Shown: positions 44,531-53,144 of the stretch, in pieces
Layout of the letters: every line of letters starts with the position of its first letter
Position numbering within the stretch: the first letter of the stretch is position 1
NCBI RefSeq assembly: GCF_900110775.1
Contig: NZ_FOEP01000010.1
Location: forward strand, 62,001 to 126,000
Direction: 5' to 3'
DNA length: 64,000 nt
Source of the DNA: Thalassovita taeanensis
Lineage (GTDB): Bacteria; Pseudomonadota; Alphaproteobacteria; Rhodobacterales; Rhodobacteraceae
Notes under the pieces: model-generated
Databases searched by the model: none
What the model was told of the DNA's origin: nothing
Seen by the model: the letters and a program-made list of their open reading frames with translations, nothing else
Made by a program: the position numbers and the translations under genes

Positions 44531-45775
44531 TCAATGCGCCACCCCTGCCGCGACGCTTTCGTCGATGAAGCGGCCTTCGGCGAAGCGGTTTAGGGAGAAT
44601 TCGGCAGCCAAGGGGGAGTGGCCCTTGGCCATCAGTTCGGCCATGGCCCAGCCCGACCCGGGGATGGCCTTGAAGCCGCCGGTGCCCCAGCCGCAGTTGA
44701 CGAAGATGCCATCCACCGGGGTTTTGGACAGGATCGGCGAGCGGTCGCCGGTCATGTCGACGATACCGCCCCATTGGCGCAGCATTTTCAGGCGGCTGAT
44801 CATCGGGAAGGTTTCGATCAGGGCGCGCACGGTTTCCTCGACGTGGTGGAAGCTGCCGCGCTGGGTGTAGTTGTTGAAGCCGTCGGTGCCGCCGCCGATC
44901 ACCATCTCGCCCTTGTCGGATTGCGACATGTAGCCGTGCACGGTGTTGGCCATGACGACCACATCCATGCAGGGTTTGATCGGCTCGGACACCAGCGCCT
45001 GAAGCGCCAGCGACTCGATCGGCAGGCGAAAGCCGGCCTTTTCGGCCAGCACGCCGGAGTGGCCCGCAACCACAAGCCCCAGCTTGTCGCAATCAATCGC
45101 GCCTTTGGTGGTATCGACGCCGATGACGCGGTCGCCATCGCGGCGCACGCCGGTGACCTCGCATTGCTGGATGATGTCCATGCCCATGTCCGAACAGGCG
45201 CGGGCATAGCCCCAGGCCACCGCATCGTGGCGGGCGGTGCCGCCGCGCGGCTGCCACAGGCCACCCAGCACCGGATAGCGCGGGCCGTCGATGTTGATGA
45301 TCGGCACCAGTTCCTTGACCTTGTCGGGGCCGATGTATTGAGTTTCAACGCCTTGCAGGGCGTTGGCGTGGGCGGTGCGCTGATAGCCGCGGACCTCGTG
45401 ATGGGTCTGGGCCAGCATGATCACGCCGCGCGGGCTGAACATGACGTTGTAGTTCAGGTCCTGGCTCATGGTTTCATAGAGCGAGCGGGCTTTTTCATAG
45501 ATCGCGGCAGAGGCGTCTTGCAGGTAGTTGGAGCGGATGATGGTGGTGTTGCGCCCGGTATTGCCGCCGCCCAGCCAGCCTTTTTCGAGCACGGCCACGT
45601 TGGTGATGCCGAAGTTTTTACCAAGGTAGTAGGCCGTCGCCAGCCCGTGGCCACCAGCGCCGACGATGATCGCATCATATTTGGCTTTGGGCTGTGGTGC
45701 GGCCCAGGCGCGCCCCCAGCCGGAGTGATAGCGTGCGGCCTCTCGGGCGATGGCGAAGGCGGAATAGCGTTTCAT
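44531..45775 (-). CDS. soxB: Sarcosine oxidase subunit beta
   Basis: The beta subunit is the flavoprotein in which sarcosine is oxidised; it holds non-covalent FAD and, with alpha, covalent FMN. The 414-residue protein has the FAD fold AIIVGAGGHGLATAYYLGK (residues 35-53), GNTGRNTTIIRSNY, and RGGTARHDAVAWGYARA, where His183 is the likely covalent FMN attachment site by analogy with Corynebacterium enzymes. WGGIVDMTGDRSPIL is the C-terminal FAD contact. It is the first gene of the operon and is divergent from ccmI. Confidence 0.95.
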   Translation of the reverse strand: MKRYSAFAIAREAARYHSGWGRAWAAPQPKAKYDAIIVGAGGHGLATAYYLGKNFGITNVAVLEKGWLGGGNTGRNTTIIRSNYLQDASAAIYEKARSLYETMSQDLNYNVMFSPRGVIMLAQTHHEVRGYQRTAHANALQGVETQYIGPDKVKELVPIINIDGPRYPVLGGLWQPRGGTARHDAVAWGYARACSDMGMDIIQQCEVTGVRRDGDRVIGVDTTKGAIDCDKLGLVVAGHSGVLAEKAGFRLPIESLALQALVSEPIKPCMDVVVMANTVHGYMSQSDKGEMVIGGGTDGFNNYTQRGSFHHVEETVRALIETFPMISRLKMLRQWGGIVDMTGDRSPILSKTPVDGIFVNCGWGTGGFKAIPGSGWAMAELMAKGHSPLAAEFSLNRFAEGRFIDESVAAGVAH

Positions 45776-45963
45776 CTGCGTCTCTCAAGCCTCGAATCCG
45801 GTGCGGGGTACTGCATCAGATAAATGAACCGGGACGCCAGTCCAGCCCCGTTTTGAAACGTCACAATGGCGCCCGGTTGCGACATGGTGGGGCATTGCGT
45901 CAGTTTGCCCTTTTTCCAGAGGCCTGCCGCATATACATGTCTGTCCAACTTGCAGGAGGCCTC

Positions 45964-47193
45964 ATGCTGTTTTGGATCATCACTGGCGCGCTGGCGTTGA
46001 CTGTTGCTGTGCTTTTGGCGCTGGCGTTGACGCGCGGGCGCGGCGAAGACGAGGCACCGGCGGCGTATGACTTGCGGGTGTACCGCGATCAACTGAAGGA
46101 AGTAGAGCGTGATTTGGCGCGCGGGGTGATTGCGGCGGAAGATGCCGAGCGCACCCGGTCCGAGATTTCACGCCGGATTCTGGCGGCGGATGCGCAGTTG
46201 CAGCAAGGCGGGCGCACGGGCGGGCAGCCCAAGGCGCTGGCGATGGGCGTTGCGGGGCTGACGGTTGTGGGGCTGCTGGCGGGGTCGTTTCTGCTTTACC
46301 GGCAGCTGGGCGCGCCGGGGTATGATGATCTGTCGCTGAAGACCCGGATCGAGATGGCCAAGGACACCCGCGCCAACCGCCCCTCGCAGGCTGAGGTCGA
46401 GGCGAACCGGGCGACACTTGATGCGCCGCTGGGCCAGCCCGCGCCAGAATACGCCGCGCTGATGGACAAGCTGCGCAAGGCCGTGGCCGAGCGGCCGGAT
46501 GATTTGCAGGGCGTGAAGCTGCTGGCGCGCAACGAGGCTGCGTTGGGCAATTTCGTTGCCGCCCAAGAGGCGCAGGCGCGTGTGCTGACGCTGCTGGGCG
46601 ATGCTGCGACCGCAAACGATTATGTCGACTATGCCGATACGCTGATTCTGGCGACGGGGGGCTATGTCTCGCCCGAGGCCGAGGCGGCGCTGCTGGCGGC
46701 GCTGGCGCGCGATCCGCGTCAGGGGGCTGCGCGATATTACATGGGGCTGATGTTTGCCCAGACCGGGCGACCCGACACGGCGTTCCGGATCTGGGAAGAA
46801 TTGCTGCGCGAAGGGCCAGCGGATGCGCCGTGGATCGCGCCCATTCGCGGCCAGATCCAGGAGCTGGCGATGCTGGCGGGAGCCGAATTCACCCTGCCGC
46901 CCGAAGAGGGTCTGAAGGGGCCGGATGCGGCCGATGTGCAGGCGGCGGGCGAAATGTCGGCCGAGGACCGGCAGGAGATGATCCGGGGCATGGTGAGCAC
47001 GCTGTCGGAGCGGCTGGCGACCGAGGGCGGCACGCCTGCGGAATGGGCACGGCTGATCGGGGCGTACGGCGTGCTGGGCGAACCGGATCGCGCCCGCGAA
47101 ATCTGGACCGAGGCGCAGCAGGTGTTTGCGGACAAACCCAACGCCCTGGCCGAGGTGCGCGCCGGTGCCGCGCGCGCCGGGGTGGCGGAATGA
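45964..47193 (+). CDS. ccmI: Cytochrome c maturation protein CcmI
   Basis: CcmI presents apocytochromes c to the haem ligation complex CcmFH. The 409-residue protein has two membrane helices (residues 1-22 and about 93-113). The cytoplasmic loop between them has the leucine-zipper-like character expected for the family (YRDQLKEVERDLARG...RTRSEISRRIL). A periplasmic TPR domain follows. The start at 45964 follows AGGAGG. Its stop overlaps the start of ruvX (ATGA). The other ccm genes in the window lie at 11-14 kb. Confidence 0.92.
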   Translation: MLFWIITGALALTVAVLLALALTRGRGEDEAPAAYDLRVYRDQLKEVERDLARGVIAAEDAERTRSEISRRILAADAQLQQGGRTGGQPKALAMGVAGLTVVGLLAGSFLLYRQLGAPGYDDLSLKTRIEMAKDTRANRPSQAEVEANRATLDAPLGQPAPEYAALMDKLRKAVAERPDDLQGVKLLARNEAALGNFVAAQEAQARVLTLLGDAATANDYVDYADTLILATGGYVSPEAEAALLAALARDPRQGAARYYMGLMFAQTGRPDTAFRIWEELLREGPADAPWIAPIRGQIQELAMLAGAEFTLPPEEGLKGPDAADVQAAGEMSAEDRQEMIRGMVSTLSERLATEGGTPAEWARLIGAYGVLGEPDRAREIWTEAQQVFADKPNALAEVRAGAARAGVAE

Positions 47194-47666
47194 TCTTTGA
47201 CGAGATCACCGAGTTCGCCGCCGCCCTGCCCGCGCATCAGGCGCTGATGGGGCTGGATCTGGGCGACAAGACCATCGGTGTGGCGGTGTCGGATCTGATG
47301 CATTCGGTCGCAACGCCGCTGGAGACCGTGCGGCGCAAGAAATTCGGGCTGGATGCGGCCCGCCTGCTGGAGCTGATCGAGGCGCGGCGCATTGGCGGCA
47401 TCGTGCTGGGCCTGCCGCGCAACATGGACGGCTCTGAAGGGCCGCGGTGCCAATCGACCCGCGCCTTTGCCCGCAACCTGAGCCGCCTGACCGAACTGCC
47501 GATCGGGTTCTGGGACGAGCGCCTGTCGACGGTGGCCGCCGAACGGGCGCTGCTGGAGGCGGATACGTCGCGCAAACGTCGCGCCGAGGTGATCGACCAC
47601 GTTGCGGCCTCGTATATCCTGCAAGGGGTATTGGACCGGCTGAGGCACTTGAGGGCAACGACGTGA
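47190..47666 (+). CDS. ruvX: Holliday junction resolvase-like RuvX/YqgF
   Basis: RuvX/YqgF is an RNase H-fold nuclease linked to pre-16S rRNA maturation and Holliday junction resolution. The 158-residue protein has LMGLDLGDKTIGVAVSD (Asp23), GLPRNMDGSEG, WDERLSTVAAE, and KRRAEVIDHVAASYILQ, whose aspartate completes the acidic site. The start overlaps the ccmI stop, and the stop overlaps the DUF1289 start (GTGA), so the three genes are translationally coupled. Confidence 0.94.
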   Translation: MIFDEITEFAAALPAHQALMGLDLGDKTIGVAVSDLMHSVATPLETVRRKKFGLDAARLLELIEARRIGGIVLGLPRNMDGSEGPRCQSTRAFARNLSRLTELPIGFWDERLSTVAAERALLEADTSRKRRAEVIDHVAASYILQGVLDRLRHLRATT

Positions 47667-47896
47667 GCGATGACATCTGGAAGCGCGACGAGATTGCGTC
47701 GCCCTGCATCAAGATTTGCGTTATTCACCCGCAGGAGCGGATTTGTACCGGCTGTCTGCGATCGCTGGATGAAATCGCGCAATGGTCGCGGATGAGCCAC
47801 GAGGCCCGGCGCGAGGTCATGGAGGCCCTGCCCGCGCGCGCGCCGCTGTTGCAAAAGCGCCGGGGTGGACGGGCCGCGCGGCTGAACCGCAGCTGA
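47663..47896 (+). CDS. DUF1289 small cysteine protein (GTG start)
   Basis: This 77-residue protein starts with GTG overlapping the ruvX stop. It contains the DUF1289 pattern SPCIKICVIHPQERICTGC in order, followed by RSLDEIAQWSRM. The four cysteines suggest a metal or Fe-S site. The tail is rich in Arg (LLQKRRGGRAARLNR). The function is unknown; the family is often annotated as a predicted Fe-S protein. Its stop directly abuts the stop of the convergent RTX-like gene. Confidence 0.88.
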   Translation: MSDDIWKRDEIASPCIKICVIHPQERICTGCLRSLDEIAQWSRMSHEARREVMEALPARAPLLQKRRGGRAARLNRS

Positions 47897-48763
47897 TCAG
47901 GCGAATTCGTCGACCGCCACCAGCGACACATCGGACGCCGACAGCGTGCCATAGCCGCCCGTCACCAGCAGCGCGACCTGCCCACCGACCAGCACGGTCG
48001 CGTCAGCGGGATCGTCGGAGGATTGGCCAATCTCAATGCTCAGATCACCAGCATAGTCTGTGGGATAGGCCATCACGATCTGGTCTTCGTCCTGACTGTA
48101 ATCCTCGATCACCGCAGGGTTTTCGGGGTCGATCCAGATACCGGGGGCGAATACATCCATGCCCGCGCCGCCGGTGACGGTGTCGCCGCTGCCGACGAGA
48201 AGGAAATCGCTGCCCGCGCCGCCGTCGATCTGATCCGGGTCCAGTTCGTCGCGCAGCTCGTACCCGGTCTCGTCAGAGCCGTCGTAATATCCCGAGATAA
48301 AATCGTTGCCGTCGCCGCCATCCAGCGTGTCGGCACCTGCTTGGCCGGAGATGTAATCGTTATCCTCCTGCCCCAGAATCAGGTCGTCGCCGGCGCCGCC
48401 CACCATCAGGTCAATGCCGGTGCCGCCGTCGATCGTATCATCGCCGTCTTCACCGTTGATGCTATCATCGCCCGCGCCACCGCGCAGGTCGTCATCGTCG
48501 TTGCCGCCGGTCATATAATCGTCGCCATAGCCGCCCTTGAGCACATCGTCGCCATCGCCGCCCTGCACGGTGTCGTCGCCGCCGCGGGCCAAGATCACAT
48601 CGTCGCCCGTCCCGGAATCGATCAGGTCGGCGCCATCGCTGCCTTCGATGATGTCATCACCGCTGTCCTCATCGGGTGTGGTGCTATCGTCATCGTCATC
48701 ATCCCCAAAGCCGAACGCCGAGGCCAAAGCAGCAACACCAAAAATCAACAGGAGTTCAATCAT
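47897..48763 (-). CDS. RTX-like calcium-binding repeat protein
   Basis: This 288-residue protein begins with a hydrophobic helix (MIELLLIFGVAALASAFGFG) and an Asp-rich stretch, then carries about ten hemolysin-type nonapeptide repeats of the GGxGxDxLx kind (for example GGDGDDVLKGGYGDD, NGEDGDDTIDGG, AGADTLDGGDGND). It ends in a beta-rich domain seen behind such repeats (VIEDYSQDEDQIVMAYP). RTX repeats fold on calcium binding outside the cell. The N-terminal helix is unusual for a type I-secreted protein and may instead anchor it. No secretion genes are adjacent. Confidence 0.88.
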   Translation of the reverse strand: MIELLLIFGVAALASAFGFGDDDDDDSTTPDEDSGDDIIEGSDGADLIDSGTGDDVILARGGDDTVQGGDGDDVLKGGYGDDYMTGGNDDDDLRGGAGDDSINGEDGDDTIDGGTGIDLMVGGAGDDLILGQEDNDYISGQAGADTLDGGDGNDFISGYYDGSDETGYELRDELDPDQIDGGAGSDFLLVGSGDTVTGGAGMDVFAPGIWIDPENPAVIEDYSQDEDQIVMAYPTDYAGDLSIEIGQSSDDPADATVLVGGQVALLVTGGYGTLSASDVSLVAVDEFA

Positions 48764-48898
48764 AATACAGCCCTCACAAAGTGTTAGTGAGCGAGTAGCG
48801 CCCGTGCGCAGGGGGGCACAAGGATTTTCTAGTCTGCGCCTGAGAGCCGGGCACAGTCCCGCCCGCGGGCCGCTATTGCCCCAAAATAGGGGACAATC

Positions 48899-49723
48899 TT
48901 ACCAGCCCATCGCCTTGCGCAGCATGTTGAGCGCCACCAGCGTCAGGAACACGGCGAAGATTCGTTTGAGCGGTTTGGGGTCCATCGAGTGGGCCAGTTT
49001 CACCCCCAGCGGTGCAGTCATCAGGGTCATGGCGATGGTGATGAAAAACGCCACCAGGTTGACAGCACCGATGGTAAACGGCGGCCGGGTTGCAGCGTCG
49101 ATCGGCAGGAACAGAAAGCCGACAACAGCAGGCACGGCGATGATCACGCCAAAGCCTGCGGCGGTGGCGACCGCGCGGTGGATCGGGGTGTTGAACAGGC
49201 TCATCAGCGGCACGCCGAAGCTGCCGCCGCCGATGCCCATCATCACCGACAGGAAGCCCACGACAGGCGAGGTCAACGCCCGGCCAATTCCCTTGGGCAT
49301 CGCCTGCCCCAGCCGCCACTCGGCCCGGCCAAAGCCCATATAGGCCCCGACCACCAGCGCCAGAACGCCAAAGATGCCCTGAAGCGTCGCCGAGCGCAGC
49401 GATGCCGCCACCAGCATGCCCAGCACCGCGCCGATGGCAATGCCGGGGGCCCAGCCGCGCAGGATCTCCCAATCGACGGCGCCTTTCTTGTTGTGGCTCA
49501 GGACCGAGCGCACCGAGGTCACGATGATCGTCGCCAGCGAGGTCGCCAGACAGACCTGCATCAGCTGCGGCCCGTCATAGCCAAGCGTCTGGAAGGCATA
49601 GAAGAATGCAGGCACAAGCACGATGCCGCCACCGACGCCCAACAACCCGGCCAGCACCCCGGCCAAACCGCCGATCGCCATCAGCATCACCAGCATCATC
49701 AAAAGCAAAGACGTTTCGGGCAT
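48899..49723 (-). CDS. TauE/SafE family permease (second copy type)
   Basis: This 274-residue membrane protein has about eight helices and the two family motifs: GVLAGLLGVGGGIVLVPAFFY in the first half and SVMMGIGGGSFGVPLMSL in the second. It is not a close copy of the 14.4 kb permease; it is the more common GVGGG-type TauE/SafE exporter. The substrate is unknown, probably a sulfur-containing anion. It lies 30 bases downstream of dusA on the same strand. Confidence 0.92.
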   Translation of the reverse strand: MPETSLLLMMLVMLMAIGGLAGVLAGLLGVGGGIVLVPAFFYAFQTLGYDGPQLMQVCLATSLATIIVTSVRSVLSHNKKGAVDWEILRGWAPGIAIGAVLGMLVAASLRSATLQGIFGVLALVVGAYMGFGRAEWRLGQAMPKGIGRALTSPVVGFLSVMMGIGGGSFGVPLMSLFNTPIHRAVATAAGFGVIIAVPAVVGFLFLPIDAATRPPFTIGAVNLVAFFITIAMTLMTAPLGVKLAHSMDPKPLKRIFAVFLTLVALNMLRKAMGW

Positions 49724-49753
49724 ATTGCACCTCTCCTGTGTTGCGGCGCAGCC

Positions 49754-50767
49754 TTACACGGCGCGCGCCGGATCGGCCAGAGGGCCAATATGCGAAAGTG
49801 CCTGCTCCACCAGATCGGGCCCCGCGCCGGGCAGGTGCGCCCCTTCGGACAGGACGCGCCGCCATTGCCGCGCACCGGGGCGACCCGCAAACAGCCCCAG
49901 CATGTGCCGCGTCACCTGCGCCAGCTTGCCGCCCGCGATCAGGTGCGCCTCGATATAGGGCAGCATTTGCCGGGCCACCACGATCGGGTCGGTCACCGGC
50001 CCGTCGCCGAATATTTCGGCGTCAGCGGCACACAGGATATCGGCAGGTTGGTGATAGGCCGCGCGCCCGATCATCACCCCGTCCAGCCCGGCATCAAGGA
50101 ACGCCTTGGCCTGCGCCAGCGAGGTGATGCCGCCGTTGACCGACAGGTGCAGCGCGGGGAACTCTTTGCGCATCCGCAGCACCAGATCGTAATCCAGCGG
50201 CGGAATATCGCGGTTTTCCTTTGGGCTGAGCCCTTGCAGCCAGGCCTTGCGCGCATGGATCGAAAAGCGCTCGCATCCTGCGGCGCTCACGCGGTTCAGG
50301 AAGTCCGGCAAGACCTGCTCGGGGATCTGATCATCGACGCCGATCCGGCATTTCACCGTCACCTCGACATCGACGGCGGCGCGCATCGCGGCCACGCAGT
50401 CGGCCACCAGCGCCGGGTCTTTCATCAGCACCGCGCCAAACGTCCCCGATTGCACCCGATCCGAGGGGCAGCCGACATTCAGGTTGATCTCATCATACCC
50501 CGCCTGAGCCCCCAGCCGCGCCGCCTGTGCCAACTCTTGCGGGTCAGACCCACCCAATTGCAGCGCGACCGGATGCTCCTGTGGGCTGAAGTCTAGCAAA
50601 TGCAGCGCGCCCCCACGCACCAGCGCTGGCGAGGTGACCATTTCAGTATAAAGCAACGCATGCCGCGACAGCAGCCGGTGCAGATACCGGCAATGGCGGT
50701 CGGTCCAGTCCATCATGGGTGCAATGCTGAGCCGAGCGGCTGATTCTGCTTTTGAATTCAGAGACAT
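49754..50767 (-). CDS. dusA: tRNA-dihydrouridine(20/20a) synthase DusA
   Basis: DusA is an FMN enzyme that reduces uridine 20/20a in tRNA D-loops. The 337-residue protein contains LSIAPMMDWTDRHCRYLHRL near the N terminus, the catalytic-cysteine segment NVGCPSDRVQSGTFGAVLM, and FSIHARKAWLQGLSPKENR. The extra N-terminal residues MSLNSKAESAAR are not typical and may be contributed by the inserted DNA upstream. The 5' end of dusA is a known integration hot spot, and a tyrosine recombinase starts 255 bases away in the opposite direction, so this gene borders the island. Confidence 0.95.
   Translation of the reverse strand: MSLNSKAESAARLSIAPMMDWTDRHCRYLHRLLSRHALLYTEMVTSPALVRGGALHLLDFSPQEHPVALQLGGSDPQELAQAARLGAQAGYDEINLNVGCPSDRVQSGTFGAVLMKDPALVADCVAAMRAAVDVEVTVKCRIGVDDQIPEQVLPDFLNRVSAAGCERFSIHARKAWLQGLSPKENRDIPPLDYDLVLRMRKEFPALHLSVNGGITSLAQAKAFLDAGLDGVMIGRAAYHQPADILCAADAEIFGDGPVTDPIVVARQMLPYIEAHLIAGGKLAQVTRHMLGLFAGRPGARQWRRVLSEGAHLPGAGPDLVEQALSHIGPLADPARAV
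50690..50767. other. Candidate island attachment junction at the dusA 5' end
   Basis: The conserved dusA coding sequence begins at about 50731 (LSIAPMMDWTDRHCR). Everything to the right is more AT-rich and carries element-type genes. DusA-specific integration with a crossover near this part of the gene is established knowledge for several proteobacterial elements. The exact attachment core cannot be read because the other junction is outside the window. Confidence 0.4.
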
Positions 50768-51022
50768 AACAGGAATTCCGTGTTTTCGTTACTTTGCCGC
50801 ATTTCCTGTGATTCACCCCGATTTTCGGTGGTTTCCGTGGGTTTTCCGAGAACGCTTGCTACCGAGTAGCAGCTTTTTGCGTGGCCTGCATCCCCAAGTG
50901 AGGGGCCCTCCTGAAACACATTCCCACCCATTTCAGGCCTGAACTTCGAAAAAATCCATCATGCGATTTCCGGCCCGAAAAAATCAACACCAGCTCCTCA
51001 TAATCGATCAAGGAAGAATATC

Positions 51023-52333
51023 ATGTCTCACAACACTCAACATAGTTCCGCGAGCCTTCTTGCAGAAATCTCGCGCAAACAATCTGCCGGCTCACCTTTC
51101 ACGCTCCCATCAACGATATCCACTGGGACGGCACCAAGAAGTGTGAAAACCTCAAAATCCGAAAAGTCCCCCAAACGCTCAATCGCCCAGAGCAAAATGG
51201 CGATACCAAAGCCAGCGGGGAACTCTCCCGAGCGGGCAGATCGCTCTCAAGAACCATTCATCTCTCAACGCTCGGACAACGATGGATCACCACGATACTG
51301 CGTGCAAATTCGTCGAAAACAAGATCAAGGATATGTCAGCGCAAGCAAGACCTTTACAACTCTTGAAGCGGCCATGAAATGGCGTGACGACACACTGGCT
51401 AAGATTCAACTGGGTTTACTTGTCCCCAAACAGAAAGATGAGGAAACAAAACAAGTCCTTGTCTGCGATCTGTTGCAGCGAAGGAGGGAAAGTGGTCGGC
51501 GCTTGGGACGCTCGGCCAATCAAAACTTGGATTTACTGATCAAACATGATCGTTGTCAGGTGCCTGCGTCAACCATCGACCTAAATTGGTTCATTTCCAT
51601 GGCCGATGACCTTATCGACACAGGGATGCTTCCTCAGACTGCTGCCAGTTACATGGCCATGCTTGCCGCTTCACTCAAATGGGCCGCAGATCGGGAAGCC
51701 GATGTGCCATATGACGTCATTATTCGGGCAATGAAAGTTTTATGGGACGATGAAATTCTTGCCCGTTCGGAAGAACGCGAACGCAGGCCATCTCTGACAG
51801 AGCTGGATCAAATTTTTAACGCTGTACTTGCCAACAAGCGGCAAAAAATTCCTGTAGTCACCATAAGTGTATTCGCAATTTACTCGTGTCGACGCCTTAG
51901 CGAGATTTGCCGGCTTCGCTGGAGCGACCTGAACGTCTCTGAAAGTACGATTCTGGTTCGCCAGATGAAGCATCCGCGAAAAAAGAAACGGCACAACGTA
52001 CGCGTGAATTTGCCCCCTGAAGCATTGAAGATCATCCTGTCAATGCCGAGGACGTCAGAGTTTATTTTCCCGTATAACCCAAGATCTTTGGGGACCGCGT
52101 TTCGTCGTCACCGGCAATTGGTCGAAATTGAAGACCTTCGGTTCCATGACCTACGCCATGAAGGAATTAGCTTGCTGTTTGAGAAAGGTGAGGGTGATCA
52201 CTTCGTTATGAAGACATCTGGACACCAATCGCGACAATGCTTGGATCGCTACGTCAACGTAGAAAAAACCGGTGACAAATTCGAAAACTGGCACTGGCTG
52301 GATTGGGTGATTACCTACTGGAACACAAATTAG
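51023..52333 (+). CDS. int: Tyrosine recombinase/integrase
   Basis: This 436-residue site-specific recombinase would catalyse integration and excision of the island. The C-terminal catalytic domain shows the arginine in SCRRLSEICRLRW (about residue 290), a basic strand with the likely lysine (MKHPRKKKRHNVRV), HDLRH (His375, Arg378), SGHQ (His401) and the nucleophile in CLDRYVNV (Tyr410). An Arm/core-binding part covers about residues 80-250. The first 80 residues are Ser/Lys-rich and unusual. AAGGAAG lies before the ATG. It is divergent from dusA, the presumed target. All catalytic residues are present, so it may be active. Confidence 0.92.
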   Translation: MSHNTQHSSASLLAEISRKQSAGSPFTLPSTISTGTAPRSVKTSKSEKSPKRSIAQSKMAIPKPAGNSPERADRSQEPFISQRSDNDGSPRYCVQIRRKQDQGYVSASKTFTTLEAAMKWRDDTLAKIQLGLLVPKQKDEETKQVLVCDLLQRRRESGRRLGRSANQNLDLLIKHDRCQVPASTIDLNWFISMADDLIDTGMLPQTAASYMAMLAASLKWAADREADVPYDVIIRAMKVLWDDEILARSEERERRPSLTELDQIFNAVLANKRQKIPVVTISVFAIYSCRRLSEICRLRWSDLNVSESTILVRQMKHPRKKKRHNVRVNLPPEALKIILSMPRTSEFIFPYNPRSLGTAFRRHRQLVEIEDLRFHDLRHEGISLLFEKGEGDHFVMKTSGHQSRQCLDRYVNVEKTGDKFENWHWLDWVITYWNTN

Positions 52334-52478
52334 GGCTATTACTATTTTGGGGTCGGCGCCATCTTCGCGCCGACCTCAATTCAATTTAACCACCTCTGAC
52401 AAACTTATTCTCCCGACAGCCTTTCCGCTCGCAAAAGAATGTTCCCACCTCCTTCAAAGAAAACAACTGGAGGCAAAA

Positions 52479-52739
52479 ATGACAACATTCGATATGCTCT
52501 TGGCTCATTTTGGCGGCATCCCAATGATCCCACTTGAAGCCGCAGCGCCCTATTGGGGCTATGAACCTGATACTTTGGCAAAGAAAGTAGAAGCCGGTGA
52601 CGTCCGCCTTCCCTTTTTTCGTCTGGACACAAGTCAGAAGGCAGCCCGCCTTGTGATGTTAAGCGACGTAGCTGAGCTGCTCGACGAGCGTCACCGCGCT
52701 GCCAGCGATAATTTCTTAAGCAAATGGGACCAGGAGTGA
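52479..52739 (+). CDS. PrtN-like (pyocin activator family) protein
   Basis: This 86-residue protein resembles the pyocin activator PrtN family: MTTFDMLLAHFGGIPMIPLE at the N terminus, then YWGYEPDTLAKKVEAGDVRLPFFRL and SQKAARLVMLSDVAELLDERH. PrtN of Pseudomonas activates pyocin genes; relatives in integrated elements are probably small DNA-binding regulators or excisionase-like factors, given the MerR-like helix pattern. TGGAGG lies before the ATG at 52479. It follows the integrase on the same strand, a common position for an excisionase or activator. Confidence 0.8.
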   Translation: MTTFDMLLAHFGGIPMIPLEAAAPYWGYEPDTLAKKVEAGDVRLPFFRLDTSQKAARLVMLSDVAELLDERHRAASDNFLSKWDQE

Positions 52740-52801
52740 ACGGCGGCGATTTACCGGGGAACTTGCCAATTGAGCAAAGGACAACGTCACGCGGCGGGCC
52801 C

Positions 52802-53074
52802 TCACTGACCACGCATCCCGTTAGTATCCTTGCTTAGCAGTCCTAAAAGATGGATCCGAATAAATTCGGCGGGGTCAAAACTGAGCGCGTTCACCCAAGT
52901 ACAAAACTCGACGACGTCGAGACGACGCTCACAAATCTCCACCTTTGCGATGAAGGAACGGTTACGCCCCAACAGATGGGCGAGGTCTGTCTGTGACAAT
53001 CCCCGTTCCGACCGCAACTCGACAAGGGCTGTCACAACCGCCTTATACTCTTTGGTGTGTTGTGCCCCGGCCAT
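52802..53074 (-). CDS. XRE-family helix-turn-helix regulator
   Basis: This 90-residue protein has a Cro/CI-type helix-turn-helix: ALVELRSERGLSQTDLAHLLGRNRSFIAKVEICERRLDVVEFCTW in pattern (residues 17-61). It would act as a DNA-binding repressor. It converges on the PrtN-like gene and is divergent from the small ORF at 53145, with an inverted repeat between them that could be its operator. This is a typical control module for an integrative element. Confidence 0.9.
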   Translation of the reverse strand: MAGAQHTKEYKAVVTALVELRSERGLSQTDLAHLLGRNRSFIAKVEICERRLDVVEFCTWVNALSFDPAEFIRIHLLGLLSKDTNGMRGQ

Positions 53075-53122
53075 GACGCCCCTTTCGCTATAGACACAAC
53101 CACTTAGCCTATGCTACCGAGT

Positions 53123-53139
53123 GCTCCCAAAAAGGGAGC
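53123..53139. promoter_or_regulatory. Inverted repeat between the XRE gene and the small ORF
   Basis: GCTCCC (53123-53128) and GGGAGC (53134-53139) flank five adenines, just ahead of the ATG at 53145. The second arm also contains the likely ribosome binding site. It could be the operator of the XRE regulator or a hairpin masking the ribosome binding site. Confidence 0.45.
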
Positions 53140-53144
53140 AAAAG

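Noticed and set aside
50690-51022. Possible tRNA gene as integration target
   Set aside because: No cloverleaf or CCA end could be recognised; dusA itself is the better-supported target.
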